Source: Clostridia bacterium (lineage in GTDB: Bacteria > UBA6262 > WVXT01). From it: a DNA stretch of 14,871 bases. The notes beneath the pieces are model-generated. The model saw nothing but the letters and a program-made list of their open reading frames with translations, did no database searches and was not told the origin of the DNA. Positions within the stretch are counted from its first letter, which is position 1; every line of letters starts with the position of its first letter. The stretch covers positions 1 through 14,871 of the forward strand of contig DAOVHK010000026.1 of assembly GCA_030671905.1 (NCBI GenBank), given 5' to 3'. Shown here one piece after another: positions 1-7,982 of this stretch. The position numbers were made by a program, and so were the translations under genes.

Positions 1-2307
1 TCAGGTAATGAAGAAGAGAGTGTCTTTCGTTTTCGTGGAGCCCTGCCTCAGGAGGTTAAGAAGAAATTCTTAAATAAGTTTGACCCTCATATAATTTCTC
101 TTTCCGAGCCTGATAACTCGGGCCCGAAGATGACTTTAGTGAAGTGTGGCAGTGGAAGCGAGGAAGCTCTGTTCATTGCCCGCAAGGTTTATGGTTTGAC
201 TCGCCAGGGTTACCACTATTGCGACATTGTTATTCTCTGCCGTGGCGTCTCCAGAGAAATAAAGAACTTAGAAAATGCCTTGAAAATTTACGATATCGAT
301 TACACGGTAATGGGAGGCATAGCATTTTTCAAGCAGCCAGAAATTGTCCAGATTATCTCTATCTTAAAGTGCATCTGGGGACAGGAAGAAGAGATGAACA
401 CTCATCTCCTGAGGGCTCTTTCAGCTCCTGAGTTCAACATAGACACTGTGGATATTCAGAGGCTCGTGACCTATAGTGAAAGGAAAGGATTGCCTTTCTT
501 AGCGGTCATAAAAACGGTGGTGAAGAAATTACCTCAGGACTTTTCCCAGGCGGGGTCTAATACAAGCTATCCTGGATGGGGTTTAAATAAGGATACTGTC
601 TCTTCTCTTCGGGAATTTCTGGGAACATTAGAGGAAATGAAGAGAGAGGCTAAAAAGGAATCCCTGGAAAGGCTTATTTATAGAGTTTTCTTGAGGTTCG
701 GTTATCTCCAGGCAGGGACGAAGAGCAAGAGATTGGCTCAAAACTTGAGCTATTTTCTGGAGGTAGTGAAGAAATTCCAGAAGATTGAAAACAATTTATC
801 CTTTTTCGATTTTATGAGTTATCTTGACGAGATGCTTACTTCTTATGGTCGGGAGGAAGCAATTACATTTATTCCCCAGGAGGATAGCGTCCAGATTATG
901 ACTGTGCAAAGGGCAAGCGGAAAGTTCTTCCCAATAGTCTTCGTAACTGGCCTTGTGGAAGGAAAGTTTCCCCGAGATTTGCCCGAATCTTCCCTTTTAA
1001 GCCTTGGAGAGAAGAAGAAATTGAAACTGAACCCCCTTCCCGAACTTTCCCAACACCTGAAAGAAGAAGAGAGAATCTTCAATTTGGCTATAAGTAGAGC
1101 AAGGAAGAGATTATATTTAACTTATGGAAAAACCTACGAGTCGAATCGCGATTCTTTTCTCTCTTCTTTAGTGTTGAAATTCGTTGAGGCAGAAAGGGAA
1201 GACGAACTCCTGGAGAAATGCAGGAGTAGAGGGATGGAATTTCTCGATAAGCCATCGGTTCTCGGCCCTGAGGAGAAGGATGAAATTTTAACCCGGGAGG
1301 ATTTGGTCAACTTCTGGCTTACAACAGGAAGTAAGGATTTAGAAGGGCTGCTTGAGGAAATTGATAGAGAGAAATATAATGAGATAATGAGAATTAAGGG
1401 AAAATTCGACCAGGAGAGTCTCTGGGATAAAGTGAAGATTTCTCCTGATTATAGGTTCTCTGGCTATAAGCTTGAGTCATACAGCGAATGTCCGGCAAAG
1501 TTCTTCTTCTCCTTCCTTTTAAAAATCTGGATTAAGCCAAGACCCGCTTTAATTTTTGGAAGACTCCTCCACAGTATCCTTGCATCCTTTCACGAGAAAT
1601 ACAATAGTAAAGATGCTCTACATTCTTCTCAGGCAAAAAGGGATATGCAGAAGGAGATTAAGAAGGTCTTTTCCCAGGAAGGGGGAAGTTTTTCCACTCT
1701 GTTTGAGAAAGATGTCTATCAGAGATTGGCTTCCAGAATTCTTCTAAGATATCTTGATAAGGAAAAGGAAAGAGAGAGTTTCTCCGTTGAGGATACGGAG
1801 AAAAAATTTACCTGGCAGATAGATGGGTTGACTTTTTCTGGACGAATAGACCGCCTGGATCGTCTTGAGGGAGGAGTCGAGGAAGTTATTGATTATAAGA
1901 CCGGTAAGAATCCGTTTATGGAGTTCCGCCTCTGTCGGAAAATGAACGAAGGAGAAAGTTTCCAGTTACCTATCTATTTTTTTGGTGTCAGGGAAGACTT
2001 GAAAAGGCCCGTAAAGAGACTCTCTATATACTGGCTGCGTAAAGGCCTTCAGAATGCTAAGGCAAATATCAAAGCAACGGTCGAGGAAGGTAAGCAATAT
2101 TCTGCTCAAGGAGTGGTTCTTTCCACCAAGGAGTGCTTGGAAAGTGCACTAAAGCATCTCAGGGAAAAGGCAAAGGAGATTCTCCAGGGATACTATCCCC
2201 AGAAGCCAAGGAACTGCTGGAATTGCGACTTCAATTTCCTTTGCGATAAGAAGATAAGAGAAGAGAGGAATGAGAGAGTTAACTTTAGAACAGAAGAGGG
2301 CAGTTGA
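1..2307 (+). CDS. UvrD-like helicase with C-terminal Fe-S PD-(D/E)XK nuclease (AddB/AdnA-type), 5'-partial
   Basis: The reading frame is open from base 1, so the gene starts upstream and 768 residues are visible. It begins at helicase motif III (ESVFRFRGA at about 16-42). Motif V-like TVQRASGKFFPIVFV (about 901-945) and motif VI-like AISRARKRLYL (about 1090-1120) follow. The last third is a RecB/AddB-type nuclease with GRIDRLD and VIDYKTGK (about 1840-1910). A Cys codon at 1489 and a C-x2-C-x5-C trio at 2215, 2224 and 2242 match the four-cysteine iron-sulfur staple of AddB-type nucleases. The motor looks worn: motif III has Glu where Gln is usual, the motif IV region (ISLSEPDNSG) lacks its Arg, and motif V lacks its His. 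The Walker A region is outside the window. It overlaps the next helicase gene by 38 bp. I infer the accessory subunit of a break-resecting heterodimer; a stand-alone helicase-nuclease is less likely. Confidence 0.85.
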   Translation, partial: SGNEEESVFRFRGALPQEVKKKFLNKFDPHIISLSEPDNSGPKMTLVKCGSGSEEALFIARKVYGLTRQGYHYCDIVILCRGVSREIKNLENALKIYDIDYTVMGGIAFFKQPEIVQIISILKCIWGQEEEMNTHLLRALSAPEFNIDTVDIQRLVTYSERKGLPFLAVIKTVVKKLPQDFSQAGSNTSYPGWGLNKDTVSSLREFLGTLEEMKREAKKESLERLIYRVFLRFGYLQAGTKSKRLAQNLSYFLEVVKKFQKIENNLSFFDFMSYLDEMLTSYGREEAITFIPQEDSVQIMTVQRASGKFFPIVFVTGLVEGKFPRDLPESSLLSLGEKKKLKLNPLPELSQHLKEEERIFNLAISRARKRLYLTYGKTYESNRDSFLSSLVLKFVEAEREDELLEKCRSRGMEFLDKPSVLGPEEKDEILTREDLVNFWLTTGSKDLEGLLEEIDREKYNEIMRIKGKFDQESLWDKVKISPDYRFSGYKLESYSECPAKFFFSFLLKIWIKPRPALIFGRLLHSILASFHEKYNSKDALHSSQAKRDMQKEIKKVFSQEGGSFSTLFEKDVYQRLASRILLRYLDKEKERESFSVEDTEKKFTWQIDGLTFSGRIDRLDRLEGGVEEVIDYKTGKNPFMEFRLCRKMNEGESFQLPIYFFGVREDLKRPVKRLSIYWLRKGLQNAKANIKATVEEGKQYSAQGVVLSTKECLESALKHLREKAKEILQGYYPQKPRNCWNCDFNFLCDKKIREERNERVNFRTEEGS

Positions 2308-5300
2308 TGAGATTGAAGGTACTGTCTGCCTGAAGGCAGGAGCCGGGACAGGGAAGACCTCGGTTCTGGTAAACAGGTACCTAAAGATATTTTCTAATCT
2401 CTTAGAGAAGGGAGTATCTCCCGAAGAGGCTATAGAGTCCATTCTGGCAGTAACATTCACCAATAAGGCTGCGGGAGAGATGAGGGAGAGATTGGAAGAA
2501 GAATTGCAGAATATGTCTCTTCCCAGAGAAGTTCTGGCAAGGAAAGCCTATATCAGTACCATTGATTCTTTCTGCACGCGGCTTCTTAGAGAGAATGGAC
2601 TGGAGGTAGGTCTGGAACCCAATTTCAGAGTGATTAATGAGATAGAGGCTAAAATTCTTTTTTGCAAGGTGGGTAAAGCACTACTTGAGGAAGGGAAGTT
2701 ACCCCGGGTTACTATCGACCAGTGGCTGGACGATTTCTTGAGTGCGATTTATAAATACGTTCAGGAGATAAGAAATAAGGCAATGTCTCCTTCGGAATTT
2801 CTGCACAAGATTACAAAAGTAGAAGATGAGGAGAAAAAAAAATTAGCCCACCTCATTGCCGAGGTTTATGCTTCTTACGAGAAGGAACTCAAAAAGCGCC
2901 ACTACTTCGATTTTTCCGGGATTCTTCTGGAGACTTTGCATCTTCTCAAGAATAATAGGAAGATAAGAGAGAAATACCGAAAACAGTTCAGATATGTCCT
3001 GGTCGATGAGTATCAGGATACCACTCCCCTTCAGGATAAACTCTTACGTCAGTTCTCTCATAACTACTTCGTGGTGGGCGATGTCAAACAGTCCATCTAT
3101 GGCTTTCGAGGAGCAAAACCTGAGAATATTGAATATTTCAGCAAGGAATCTGAACTGAGCCTTTCTTTGACTAAGAATTTCCGCTCCTTTAATCAGATTC
3201 TGAAAGTAGTCAATAAGGCTCTGGATAGGGAAATTCCTGATTATGAACCTATAAGTTCAGAAAAGGAAGGAGAAGAATGTGCTGTGGAGATATTTCTGGC
3301 AGAATCCCAGGAAGAGGAAGCTGAATTTATTGCTCAGAGAATTCTTCAGCTCCTGAGAGACTACCGCTTAAAGAATCCAATCAGAGGAGAAGATTGGGAA
3401 AGGAGTTTACAGCTTAAGGATATAGCGATACTGTTAAGAGGAATTAAGACTCCAGTGGGAATATATGAGGAGGCTCTAAGGAAGCATGGGATTTCTTTTA
3501 TTACTACTGGCGGGACAGGTTACTATGAAAGGTTAGAAATAAGGGATTTGGTAGCACTACTAGGCACAATTAATAATCCCTTTGATGACATCTCCCTGGT
3601 AAGGTTGTTGAGGTCGCCCATTTTCAGAATTAAGAATTCCAGTCTCTCTTCTCTGGCCAGTGTCTTTCCTGAGCAAGAAATCGAAGACGAAGAGAAGATG
3701 GTGAGGAAGCGTTATCCTGTCTACGATGCCCTGGGGAAGTTGGATGGTCTCGACATTGGAGAGGAGGATAAGAAGGTCATCAGGAATTGCAAAGCCCTTT
3801 TAGAGAGATTCTTTCTGGAGAAGAGTAATTACAGTTTAGGTGAACTGATATATAAAGTGATTAGCCAGAGTAACTATTTCCATTATGCTCAGAGTTTGCC
3901 TCCCACTGATAGGAGGAGAACCCTGGCAAATATTAAGAAGTTTTTCAGCCTCGTCGGGGAATTTGAGGAGAGAAATATCTTCTCTACACTGGAGGATTTC
4001 ATTGCCTATGTGAAGGAAGTTACTCAACAGGGAGTGGTGGAGAGTGAAGCTAAACCTGGCGAGGAGAACGCTGTACGTTTAATGTCCATTCATCAGGCAA
4101 AGGGCTTGGAATTTCCCATCGTTTTCTTAGCTAACGTCAAGGATAAGGCTTTTCCTTCTAAAGGAGGAGCTTCTCCATTTTATGCTTATGATGAACAGTC
4201 CATTATATCTACCAGAGAAGAGAGGAAGAAGAGGAAAAAAGGCATCGACATGGAAGAGAAGAGACTTCTCTATGTCAGCCTGACCAGACCCCGGGAGAAA
4301 TTGATAATTTCCGGCACCAGGAATGTGCAAGGAAAGTTGAGTCCATTTATCTCCTATTTTCTCGACGAAAAAGGAGAAATAAAGGAGGAGTTCTCTTCCT
4401 TAATTGAGAATAGGAGGGAGAAGTTTTTACAGGAGAAGAAAGGCTGGGAGAAAGAAATCTATCAGGCAGATCGAAGAGAGAAGGGGATTGAGAGGCTGTC
4501 ACTGGAAGAGATAAGAAATGTCGTATTTTCTTCCTATAAATCGCTTCCTTCTGGCGATATTTCTCTTCCTTCTTTTACAGTTACCCAGCTTGCTACTTTT
4601 GACCAGTGTCCCTTAAGGTATAAATATCTTTACCTATTCAATCTTCCTCCAGACCCTGGATTGGAAAGAGAGAAAGAAGAGGAGATGATTGAAGAGTCGA
4701 CGTTCGGGACAGTAATTCACAAAACTCTGGAAGAATACATTTTATCAAGAAAAGAAGGAAAAGAATGGAAAGAATCGAAATTGATGAGTAAATTCCGTTC
4801 ACTGGCGAAAGCTCATGGAGTTACTGACAGGGAGATTCGGAATATCTATGAGAAAGAAGCTAAACCAATTCTTCTAAAATTTTTGGATAATTCAAAGAAG
4901 CAAATTGGTAACATCGTTAGAGTAGAAGAGCCATTCCATCTTTTCATTGAACAGTGTGAAATCAGGGGAATAATCGACCGAATCGATAGACCTTCCGGGC
5001 AGGGATACCATATTATCGATTATAAGACCAATCGCCAGAAGAATGAAGAGCCTTACGTTTTGCCAATGCTCCTTTACAAATGGGGGGCGGAGAAGGTCTT
5101 AGGATATAGTCCTGTGGAAAAGTTGAGCTTATACTGGCTGCGGCATAATCAACTGGTCACCATAAAAATTGAAAAGGATATGGAGCGTGATTTAGAAAAG
5201 AAAATAAAAACAATTATAAAGAAAATTCGGGAAGAAGATTTCGAACCGGTCGCTAAGTCAAAAAGATGCGAATTTTGTGATTATAAATCAGTCTGTGAGA

Positions 5301-5335
5301 TAAAATCCTCCTCTCCCCAAGGGGTAGAGGATTAG
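2270..5335 (+). CDS. UvrD/AddA-family helicase-nuclease with complete motor and Fe-S nuclease domain
   Basis: This 1021-residue protein has all superfamily 1A helicase motifs in order: Q-motif LTLEQKRAVD (4-13), Walker A GAGTGKT, VTFTNKAAGEM, VLVDEYQDT (motif II), VGDVKQSIYGFRGA (III), LTKNFRS (IV), SIHQAKGLEFP (V) and LYVSLTRPREKL (VI). The C-terminus is a RecB-type nuclease with GIIDRID and IIDYKTN near 4970-5030. It is somewhat shorter than typical AddA (about 1200 residues). A Cys codon at 4607 and a C-x2-C-x5-C trio at 5267, 5276 and 5294 indicate an Fe-S cluster, which the best-known AddA proteins lack. The start at 2270 is set by the Q-motif beginning a few residues later; the purine-rich sequence just before it gives only weak spacing, so translational coupling to the upstream gene is likely. 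It is probably the active translocase and nuclease of a double-strand-break resection complex. The last nine or so residues are encoded by a palindromic repeat. Confidence 0.88.
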   Translation: MRELTLEQKRAVDEIEGTVCLKAGAGTGKTSVLVNRYLKIFSNLLEKGVSPEEAIESILAVTFTNKAAGEMRERLEEELQNMSLPREVLARKAYISTIDSFCTRLLRENGLEVGLEPNFRVINEIEAKILFCKVGKALLEEGKLPRVTIDQWLDDFLSAIYKYVQEIRNKAMSPSEFLHKITKVEDEEKKKLAHLIAEVYASYEKELKKRHYFDFSGILLETLHLLKNNRKIREKYRKQFRYVLVDEYQDTTPLQDKLLRQFSHNYFVVGDVKQSIYGFRGAKPENIEYFSKESELSLSLTKNFRSFNQILKVVNKALDREIPDYEPISSEKEGEECAVEIFLAESQEEEAEFIAQRILQLLRDYRLKNPIRGEDWERSLQLKDIAILLRGIKTPVGIYEEALRKHGISFITTGGTGYYERLEIRDLVALLGTINNPFDDISLVRLLRSPIFRIKNSSLSSLASVFPEQEIEDEEKMVRKRYPVYDALGKLDGLDIGEEDKKVIRNCKALLERFFLEKSNYSLGELIYKVISQSNYFHYAQSLPPTDRRRTLANIKKFFSLVGEFEERNIFSTLEDFIAYVKEVTQQGVVESEAKPGEENAVRLMSIHQAKGLEFPIVFLANVKDKAFPSKGGASPFYAYDEQSIISTREERKKRKKGIDMEEKRLLYVSLTRPREKLIISGTRNVQGKLSPFISYFLDEKGEIKEEFSSLIENRREKFLQEKKGWEKEIYQADRREKGIERLSLEEIRNVVFSSYKSLPSGDISLPSFTVTQLATFDQCPLRYKYLYLFNLPPDPGLEREKEEEMIEESTFGTVIHKTLEEYILSRKEGKEWKESKLMSKFRSLAKAHGVTDREIRNIYEKEAKPILLKFLDNSKKQIGNIVRVEEPFHLFIEQCEIRGIIDRIDRPSGQGYHIIDYKTNRQKNEEPYVLPMLLYKWGAEKVLGYSPVEKLSLYWLRHNQLVTIKIEKDMERDLEKKIKTIIKKIREEDFEPVAKSKRCEFCDYKSVCEIKSSSPQGVED

Positions 5336-5344
5336 GGTGAGGTT
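5306..5344 (+). repeat. REP-like palindrome spanning the helicase stop codon and the next gene's ribosome-binding site
   Basis: CCTCTCCCC (5310-5318) is complementary to GGGGTAGAGG (5321-5330) with one bulged T, followed by ATTAGGGTGAGG. From memory, this layout (a CTCTCCC..GGGAGAG palindrome then TTAGGGTGAGG) is a common interspersed repeat in several bacterial lineages; I could not search for it. It supplies the last codons and TAG stop of the helicase and the GGTGAGG used as the dehydrogenase Shine-Dalgarno. There is no T-run, so it is not an intrinsic terminator. Confidence 0.55.
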
Positions 5345-5347
5345 AAC

Positions 5348-6499
5348 ATGGAATCTATTTTCTATTCTCCTACAAGAATTATTTTTGGCGAAGAAAGTTT
5401 GAAAAGAGTGGGCGAAGAAGCCAGAAAATTTGGCGAGAAGGCTTTGATAGTTACAGGGAAGTCCTCGTCAAAGAAGTCGGGTAGTCTGGATGAAGTGGTA
5501 AATTCGCTTACTTCCCATAATCTTCAGGTAGAGGTATTTAATAAGGTGGAACCCGACCCGAGTGTCGAGACAGTTGAGGAAGGAGTAAAAGTTGCTAAAA
5601 AATGCACGGCAGATGTAGTGATTGGTCTTGGCGGAGGAAGCCCGATGGACGCAGCAAAGGGAATTGCCCTGCTTATGACCAACAAGGGTAAGATTACTGA
5701 TTATTTTGGGACGGATAAGGTAAAAGAACAGGCTCTTCCCATTATTGCTATCCCTACTACCGCTGGAACGGGGAGTGAGGTTACAAAATACGCAGTTATT
5801 ACTGACAAGAAGAAAATGTTAAAACAGATAATCGGTAGCCCGCACATTAATCCTAAGCTTGCCCTACTCGATCCACTGTTAACCCTGAGTATGCCTACCT
5901 CTCTTACCGCCAATACAGGAGTGGATGCTTTAAGTCATGCTATTGAAGGATATGTCTCCACACAGGCAAACCCGGTGGGTGATATATTAGCCTTGAAATC
6001 GATAGCCTTAATTGCTGAGGCCCTCCCAAGAGCAATTTCTCAACCAGATAATCTAAAAATTAGAGAGAAGATGCTCTTTGCTTCTATGCTTGCGGGAATG
6101 GTGATTAATTCTGCTGGCGCGGGGATAATTCATGGGATGGGTTATTTCATCACTCTCTACTACGGCGCTCCCCATGGATTGGCGAATGCTCTGCTTATGC
6201 CTGAAGTAATGGAGTTTAATCTGGTAGCCAATCCTACCAAATATAGAAACATTGCTGAGGCAATGGGGAAGAAAGTAGAAGGTCTGTCGGAAAAGGAGGC
6301 TGCCCGCCTGAGCGTAGTAGCAATGAGAGAGCTTTTAGGGAAGATAGGGATACCTAAGGGTATGAAAGAGATAGGAGTGAAGGAGGAGTCCCTGGCTGAT
6401 TTTGCTAAAACCGTGAGCAAGAATAAGCGTCTCCTCACTTTGAATCCCCGGCGCCCCACCAGCGAAGAGATAGAAGAGATATACAAGAGGTCGATGTAG
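5348..6499 (+). CDS. Iron-containing (group III) alcohol dehydrogenase
   Basis: The 383-residue product is full length for the Fe-ADH family, which reduces aldehydes or oxidises alcohols with NAD(P)(H) in the cytoplasm. The nucleotide-binding GGGSPMDAAKG lies at 95-105 and the GTGSEVT stretch at 140-146. The four metal ligands are present with family spacing: D193 and H197 in GVDALSHAIEG, and H262 and H276 in the IIHGMG...GAPHGLANA segment (14 residues apart, as in FucO/lactaldehyde reductase). A Shine-Dalgarno (TGAGGT) sits four bases before the ATG and lies within the preceding palindromic repeat. It follows the helicase gene by 12 bp and may share its transcript, though no functional link to DNA repair is evident. 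Substrate cannot be assigned; a 1,3-propanediol, butanol, ethanol or lactaldehyde type is equally possible. The strong promoter downstream suggests its transcription unit ends here. Confidence 0.9.
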   Translation: MESIFYSPTRIIFGEESLKRVGEEARKFGEKALIVTGKSSSKKSGSLDEVVNSLTSHNLQVEVFNKVEPDPSVETVEEGVKVAKKCTADVVIGLGGGSPMDAAKGIALLMTNKGKITDYFGTDKVKEQALPIIAIPTTAGTGSEVTKYAVITDKKKMLKQIIGSPHINPKLALLDPLLTLSMPTSLTANTGVDALSHAIEGYVSTQANPVGDILALKSIALIAEALPRAISQPDNLKIREKMLFASMLAGMVINSAGAGIIHGMGYFITLYYGAPHGLANALLMPEVMEFNLVANPTKYRNIAEAMGKKVEGLSEKEAARLSVVAMRELLGKIGIPKGMKEIGVKEESLADFAKTVSKNKRLLTLNPRRPTSEEIEEIYKRSM

Positions 6500-6506
6500 A
6501 CTCTCC

Positions 6507-6535
6507 TTGTTTCAGGTTCTTAAATTTGGTATAAT
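6507..6535 (+). promoter_or_regulatory. Predicted sigma70-type promoter for rmuC
   Basis: TTGTTT (6507-6512) is followed after exactly 17 bp by a perfect TATAAT (6530-6535). It lies just after the dehydrogenase stop codon and about 115 bp before the rmuC start. Transcription would begin near 6542, giving a leader of about 110 nt that contains the two REP-like hairpins. The prediction rests on sequence only. Confidence 0.6.
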
Positions 6536-6560
6536 TATAAGATAATTTGTTCATCCCTTG

Positions 6561-6624
6561 GTAGCGTAGGGCTTTATGCCCGTAAAGGTTTTGGTCGCGT
6601 AGGGGCGACCCTCGCGGTCGCCCG
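6561..6624 (+). repeat. Tandem pair of GTAG-type REP-like hairpins
   Basis: Two adjacent units look alike. The first starts GTAGCGTAGGGC and forms GGGC-TTTAT-GCCC (6569-6581). The second contains GCGTAGGGGCGACC and forms a perfect 8-bp stem, GGGCGACC-CTCGC-GGTCGCCC (6603-6623). A second pairing of GGTCGC (6593-6598) with GCGACC (6605-6610) excludes the larger hairpin. The GTAG/GTAGGGG heads resemble REP sequences mobilised by RAYT transposases; no such transposase is in the window. No T-run follows, so they are not intrinsic terminators. Both would lie in the rmuC leader RNA. Confidence 0.6.
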
Positions 6625-6649
6625 AAGTGCTTTAAATGGAGGGAAATTA

Positions 6650-7684
6650 ATGGAATTGGCCATATGGGTTCTACTTGGAGGAGCGGGAGTTCTGGTTATT
6701 CTTATGCTCTGGATTGGCCTAAATACAAGAAGGAGAATTAGGGATTTGGAGGGAAAGGGAGGAAGTGACCAGGCACTTCTGGTGATGCAACAGCAGATAG
6801 CAAACCTCACCACTCAGTTGACAAACCAGTTAAACGCTGTTACCAGCCAGGTAAGTGAAAGGCTGGGCAATACTACCCAAGTTGTCACTTCTGTAAAGGA
6901 GAGCTTGGGCAGAATGGAGGAGGCAAACAGGAGAATTTACGAAGTGGGAAAAGATATATCCAGCCTTCAGGACCTTCTCAGGGCACCTACCTTTCGTGGC
7001 GAAGTGGGTGAGTTCCTGCTGGCAAATCTCTTGGGACAGATTCTGCCACGAGAACATTTCACTCTCAAGCACAAATTCAAGAATGGAGAAATTGTGGATG
7101 CGGTTATTCGCCTGGGAAAGCGGCTTGTTCCAGTAGATTCTAAGTTTCCATTGGAGAACTTCAAAAAGATGTTAGAAAGCAGTGGTGAAGATGAGAAACA
7201 AGGAAGTCGCAGGGAGTTTGTGAGAGATGTCAAAAAACATATTGACGATATTTCCGATAAGTATATTTTGCCGGATGAAAATACTTTCGATTTTGCACTC
7301 CTCTATATCCCCGCTGAAAATGTATATTATGAGACGATAATTAAGGACGAAACTCTTGGCGAAAGGGGAGGAATCTGTTCTTACGCGCTTTCCAAGAGAG
7401 TTATTCCAGTCTCACCCAACAGCTTCTATGCCTATTTGCAGGTTTTAGTCCTGGGGCTGAAAGGATTGAGAATCGAGAAAGCTGCGGAAGAGATTTTAGG
7501 TAATCTGACTCGCCTCCATGGAGACTTGATTAAGTTCAAGGAAGATTTTGAGGTATTGGGGAAACACCTATCTAATAGTAGAACCAAATACGAGGAAGCT
7601 GAGAAGAAACTTGATAGACTGGGGGAGAAATTATTAAGCGTAGGAGAAGAGAAACCTCCAAAAATTCCCCAAGAATCTCAGTAA
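6650..7684 (+). CDS. rmuC: RmuC-family DNA recombination protein
   Basis: This is a 344-residue RmuC-domain protein. One N-terminal membrane helix (about 4-24) is followed by a basic stretch and a Gln/Ser/Glu-rich coiled coil (about 30-110). The conserved core begins with RAPTFRGEVGEFLLANLLGQILP (split by the R-G-E-x-G-E motif near 116-121). The nuclease-like signature follows: D150 in GEIVDAVI, then VPVDSKFP with D163 and K165. RmuC proteins are predicted PD-(D/E)XK nucleases that limit rearrangement at inverted repeats in E. coli. This one is shorter than the E. coli protein (475 residues), mainly through a shorter coiled coil. GGAGGG (6638-6643) lies six bases before the ATG. It probably has its own promoter (6507-6535). 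A recombination role beside the helicase-nuclease pair is plausible, but the dehydrogenase separates them. Confidence 0.9.
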   Translation: MELAIWVLLGGAGVLVILMLWIGLNTRRRIRDLEGKGGSDQALLVMQQQIANLTTQLTNQLNAVTSQVSERLGNTTQVVTSVKESLGRMEEANRRIYEVGKDISSLQDLLRAPTFRGEVGEFLLANLLGQILPREHFTLKHKFKNGEIVDAVIRLGKRLVPVDSKFPLENFKKMLESSGEDEKQGSRREFVRDVKKHIDDISDKYILPDENTFDFALLYIPAENVYYETIIKDETLGERGGICSYALSKRVIPVSPNSFYAYLQVLVLGLKGLRIEKAAEEILGNLTRLHGDLIKFKEDFEVLGKHLSNSRTKYEEAEKKLDRLGEKLLSVGEEKPPKIPQESQ

Positions 7685-7710
7685 TGTAAAAATTTACGAT
7701 TGTAGTCAAT

Positions 7711-7789
7711 GGCGCCATCGTCTAGTCTGGTTTAGGACGCTGCCCTCTCAAGGCAGAGATCACGGGTTCAAATCCCGTTGGCGCTACCA
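7711..7789 (+). tRNA. tRNA-Glu (anticodon CTC), CCA encoded
   Basis: A complete 79-nt cloverleaf is present. Acceptor GGCGCCA pairs with TGGCGCT (one G-T at the end). The D arm is 7720-7738. The anticodon stem CTGCC/GGCAG encloses loop CTCTCAA with CTC at 7747-7749. The T arm is ACGGG-TTCAAAT-CCCGT, the discriminator is A, and CCA is encoded at 7787-7789. It reads GAG glutamate codons. It starts 26 bp after rmuC; no convincing promoter was seen between them, so it may be cotranscribed and processed. Its last 20 bases are repeated at 7983-8002. Confidence 0.97.
7770..7789 (+). repeat. Direct repeat, left copy (tRNA-Glu 3' end), att-like
   Basis: The sequence AAATCCCGTTGGCGCTACCA is the T-loop end, 3' T stem, 3' acceptor strand and CCA of tRNA-Glu. 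It recurs exactly at 7983-8002, 213 bp downstream. Identity stops at both edges, as expected of a crossover core or copied tail. tRNA 3' ends are classic integrase attachment sites. Confidence 0.75.
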
Positions 7790-7982
7790 AATTATGCATA
7801 AGAAGGGATTTGAAGGCCGCGAACGCCGACCTATAGGAGGAAGAGCGAAGGGTCGCTGGAGCGACGAATAAGGAGCTCCGTGATAGCGACGGGCGCGAGA
7901 TGGTGAGCGCCCCGGGTCCGAAGGACCGCGGAAGTGAGCGGCCCGGCCCTGAGTCCAGGGGAGGAAAGGGGTGGACGAAGGG
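7790..7982 (+). other. GC-rich structured insert between duplicated tRNA-Glu 3' ends
   Basis: This 193-bp stretch has no credible gene and is far richer in GC than its surroundings. It is packed with possible hairpins: CCTATAGG (7830-7837), GTCGCT/AGCGAC enclosing GGAGC/GCTCC (7852-7890), GGTCC-GAA-GGACC (7915-7927), CCGC/GCGG (7926-7941) and CCCTG-AGTC-CAGGG (7947-7960). GGGATTT (7804-7810) is complementary to AAATCCC (7983-7989) and could close the whole unit. It lies between tRNA-Glu and the sugar operon and includes copy A of the 59-nt motif. It may be a small non-autonomous mobile element, a non-coding RNA cotranscribed with the tRNA, or a leader for the operon; the sequence does not decide which. 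Confidence 0.55.
7851..7909 (+). repeat. Structured 59-nt motif, copy A
   Basis: Outer stem GTCGCT (7852-7857) pairs with AGCGAC (7885-7890). Inner stem GGAGC (7858-7862) pairs with GCTCC (7875-7879). A single-stranded linker GTGAT and the tail GGGCGCGAGATGGTGAGCG follow. Copy B at 12244-12302 has the same length, outer stem and near-identical tail, while its inner stem is rebuilt with compensatory changes. Alternative pairing is possible here: GTCGCT with AGCGAC at 7860-7865. I do not recognise it as any known riboswitch or RNA family. Confidence 0.65.

Noticed and set aside
6603..6623. The 8-bp GC-rich stem as a Rho-independent terminator
   Set aside because: No run of T follows; the sequence continues CGAAGTGC, and the stem lies downstream of the predicted rmuC promoter rather than at the end of a unit.
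7672..7700. A promoter for tRNA-Glu with -10 TACGAT at 7695-7700
   Set aside because: No acceptable -35 hexamer lies at the right distance, so the tRNA may be read from upstream; the evidence is too weak to list.
7790..7982. Assignment of the structured insert to a known riboswitch, HEARO/OMEGA RNA, SRP RNA or RNase P
   Set aside because: I could not match the conserved cores of these families by eye, and no IscB or TnpB gene is nearby; an Rfam search would settle it.
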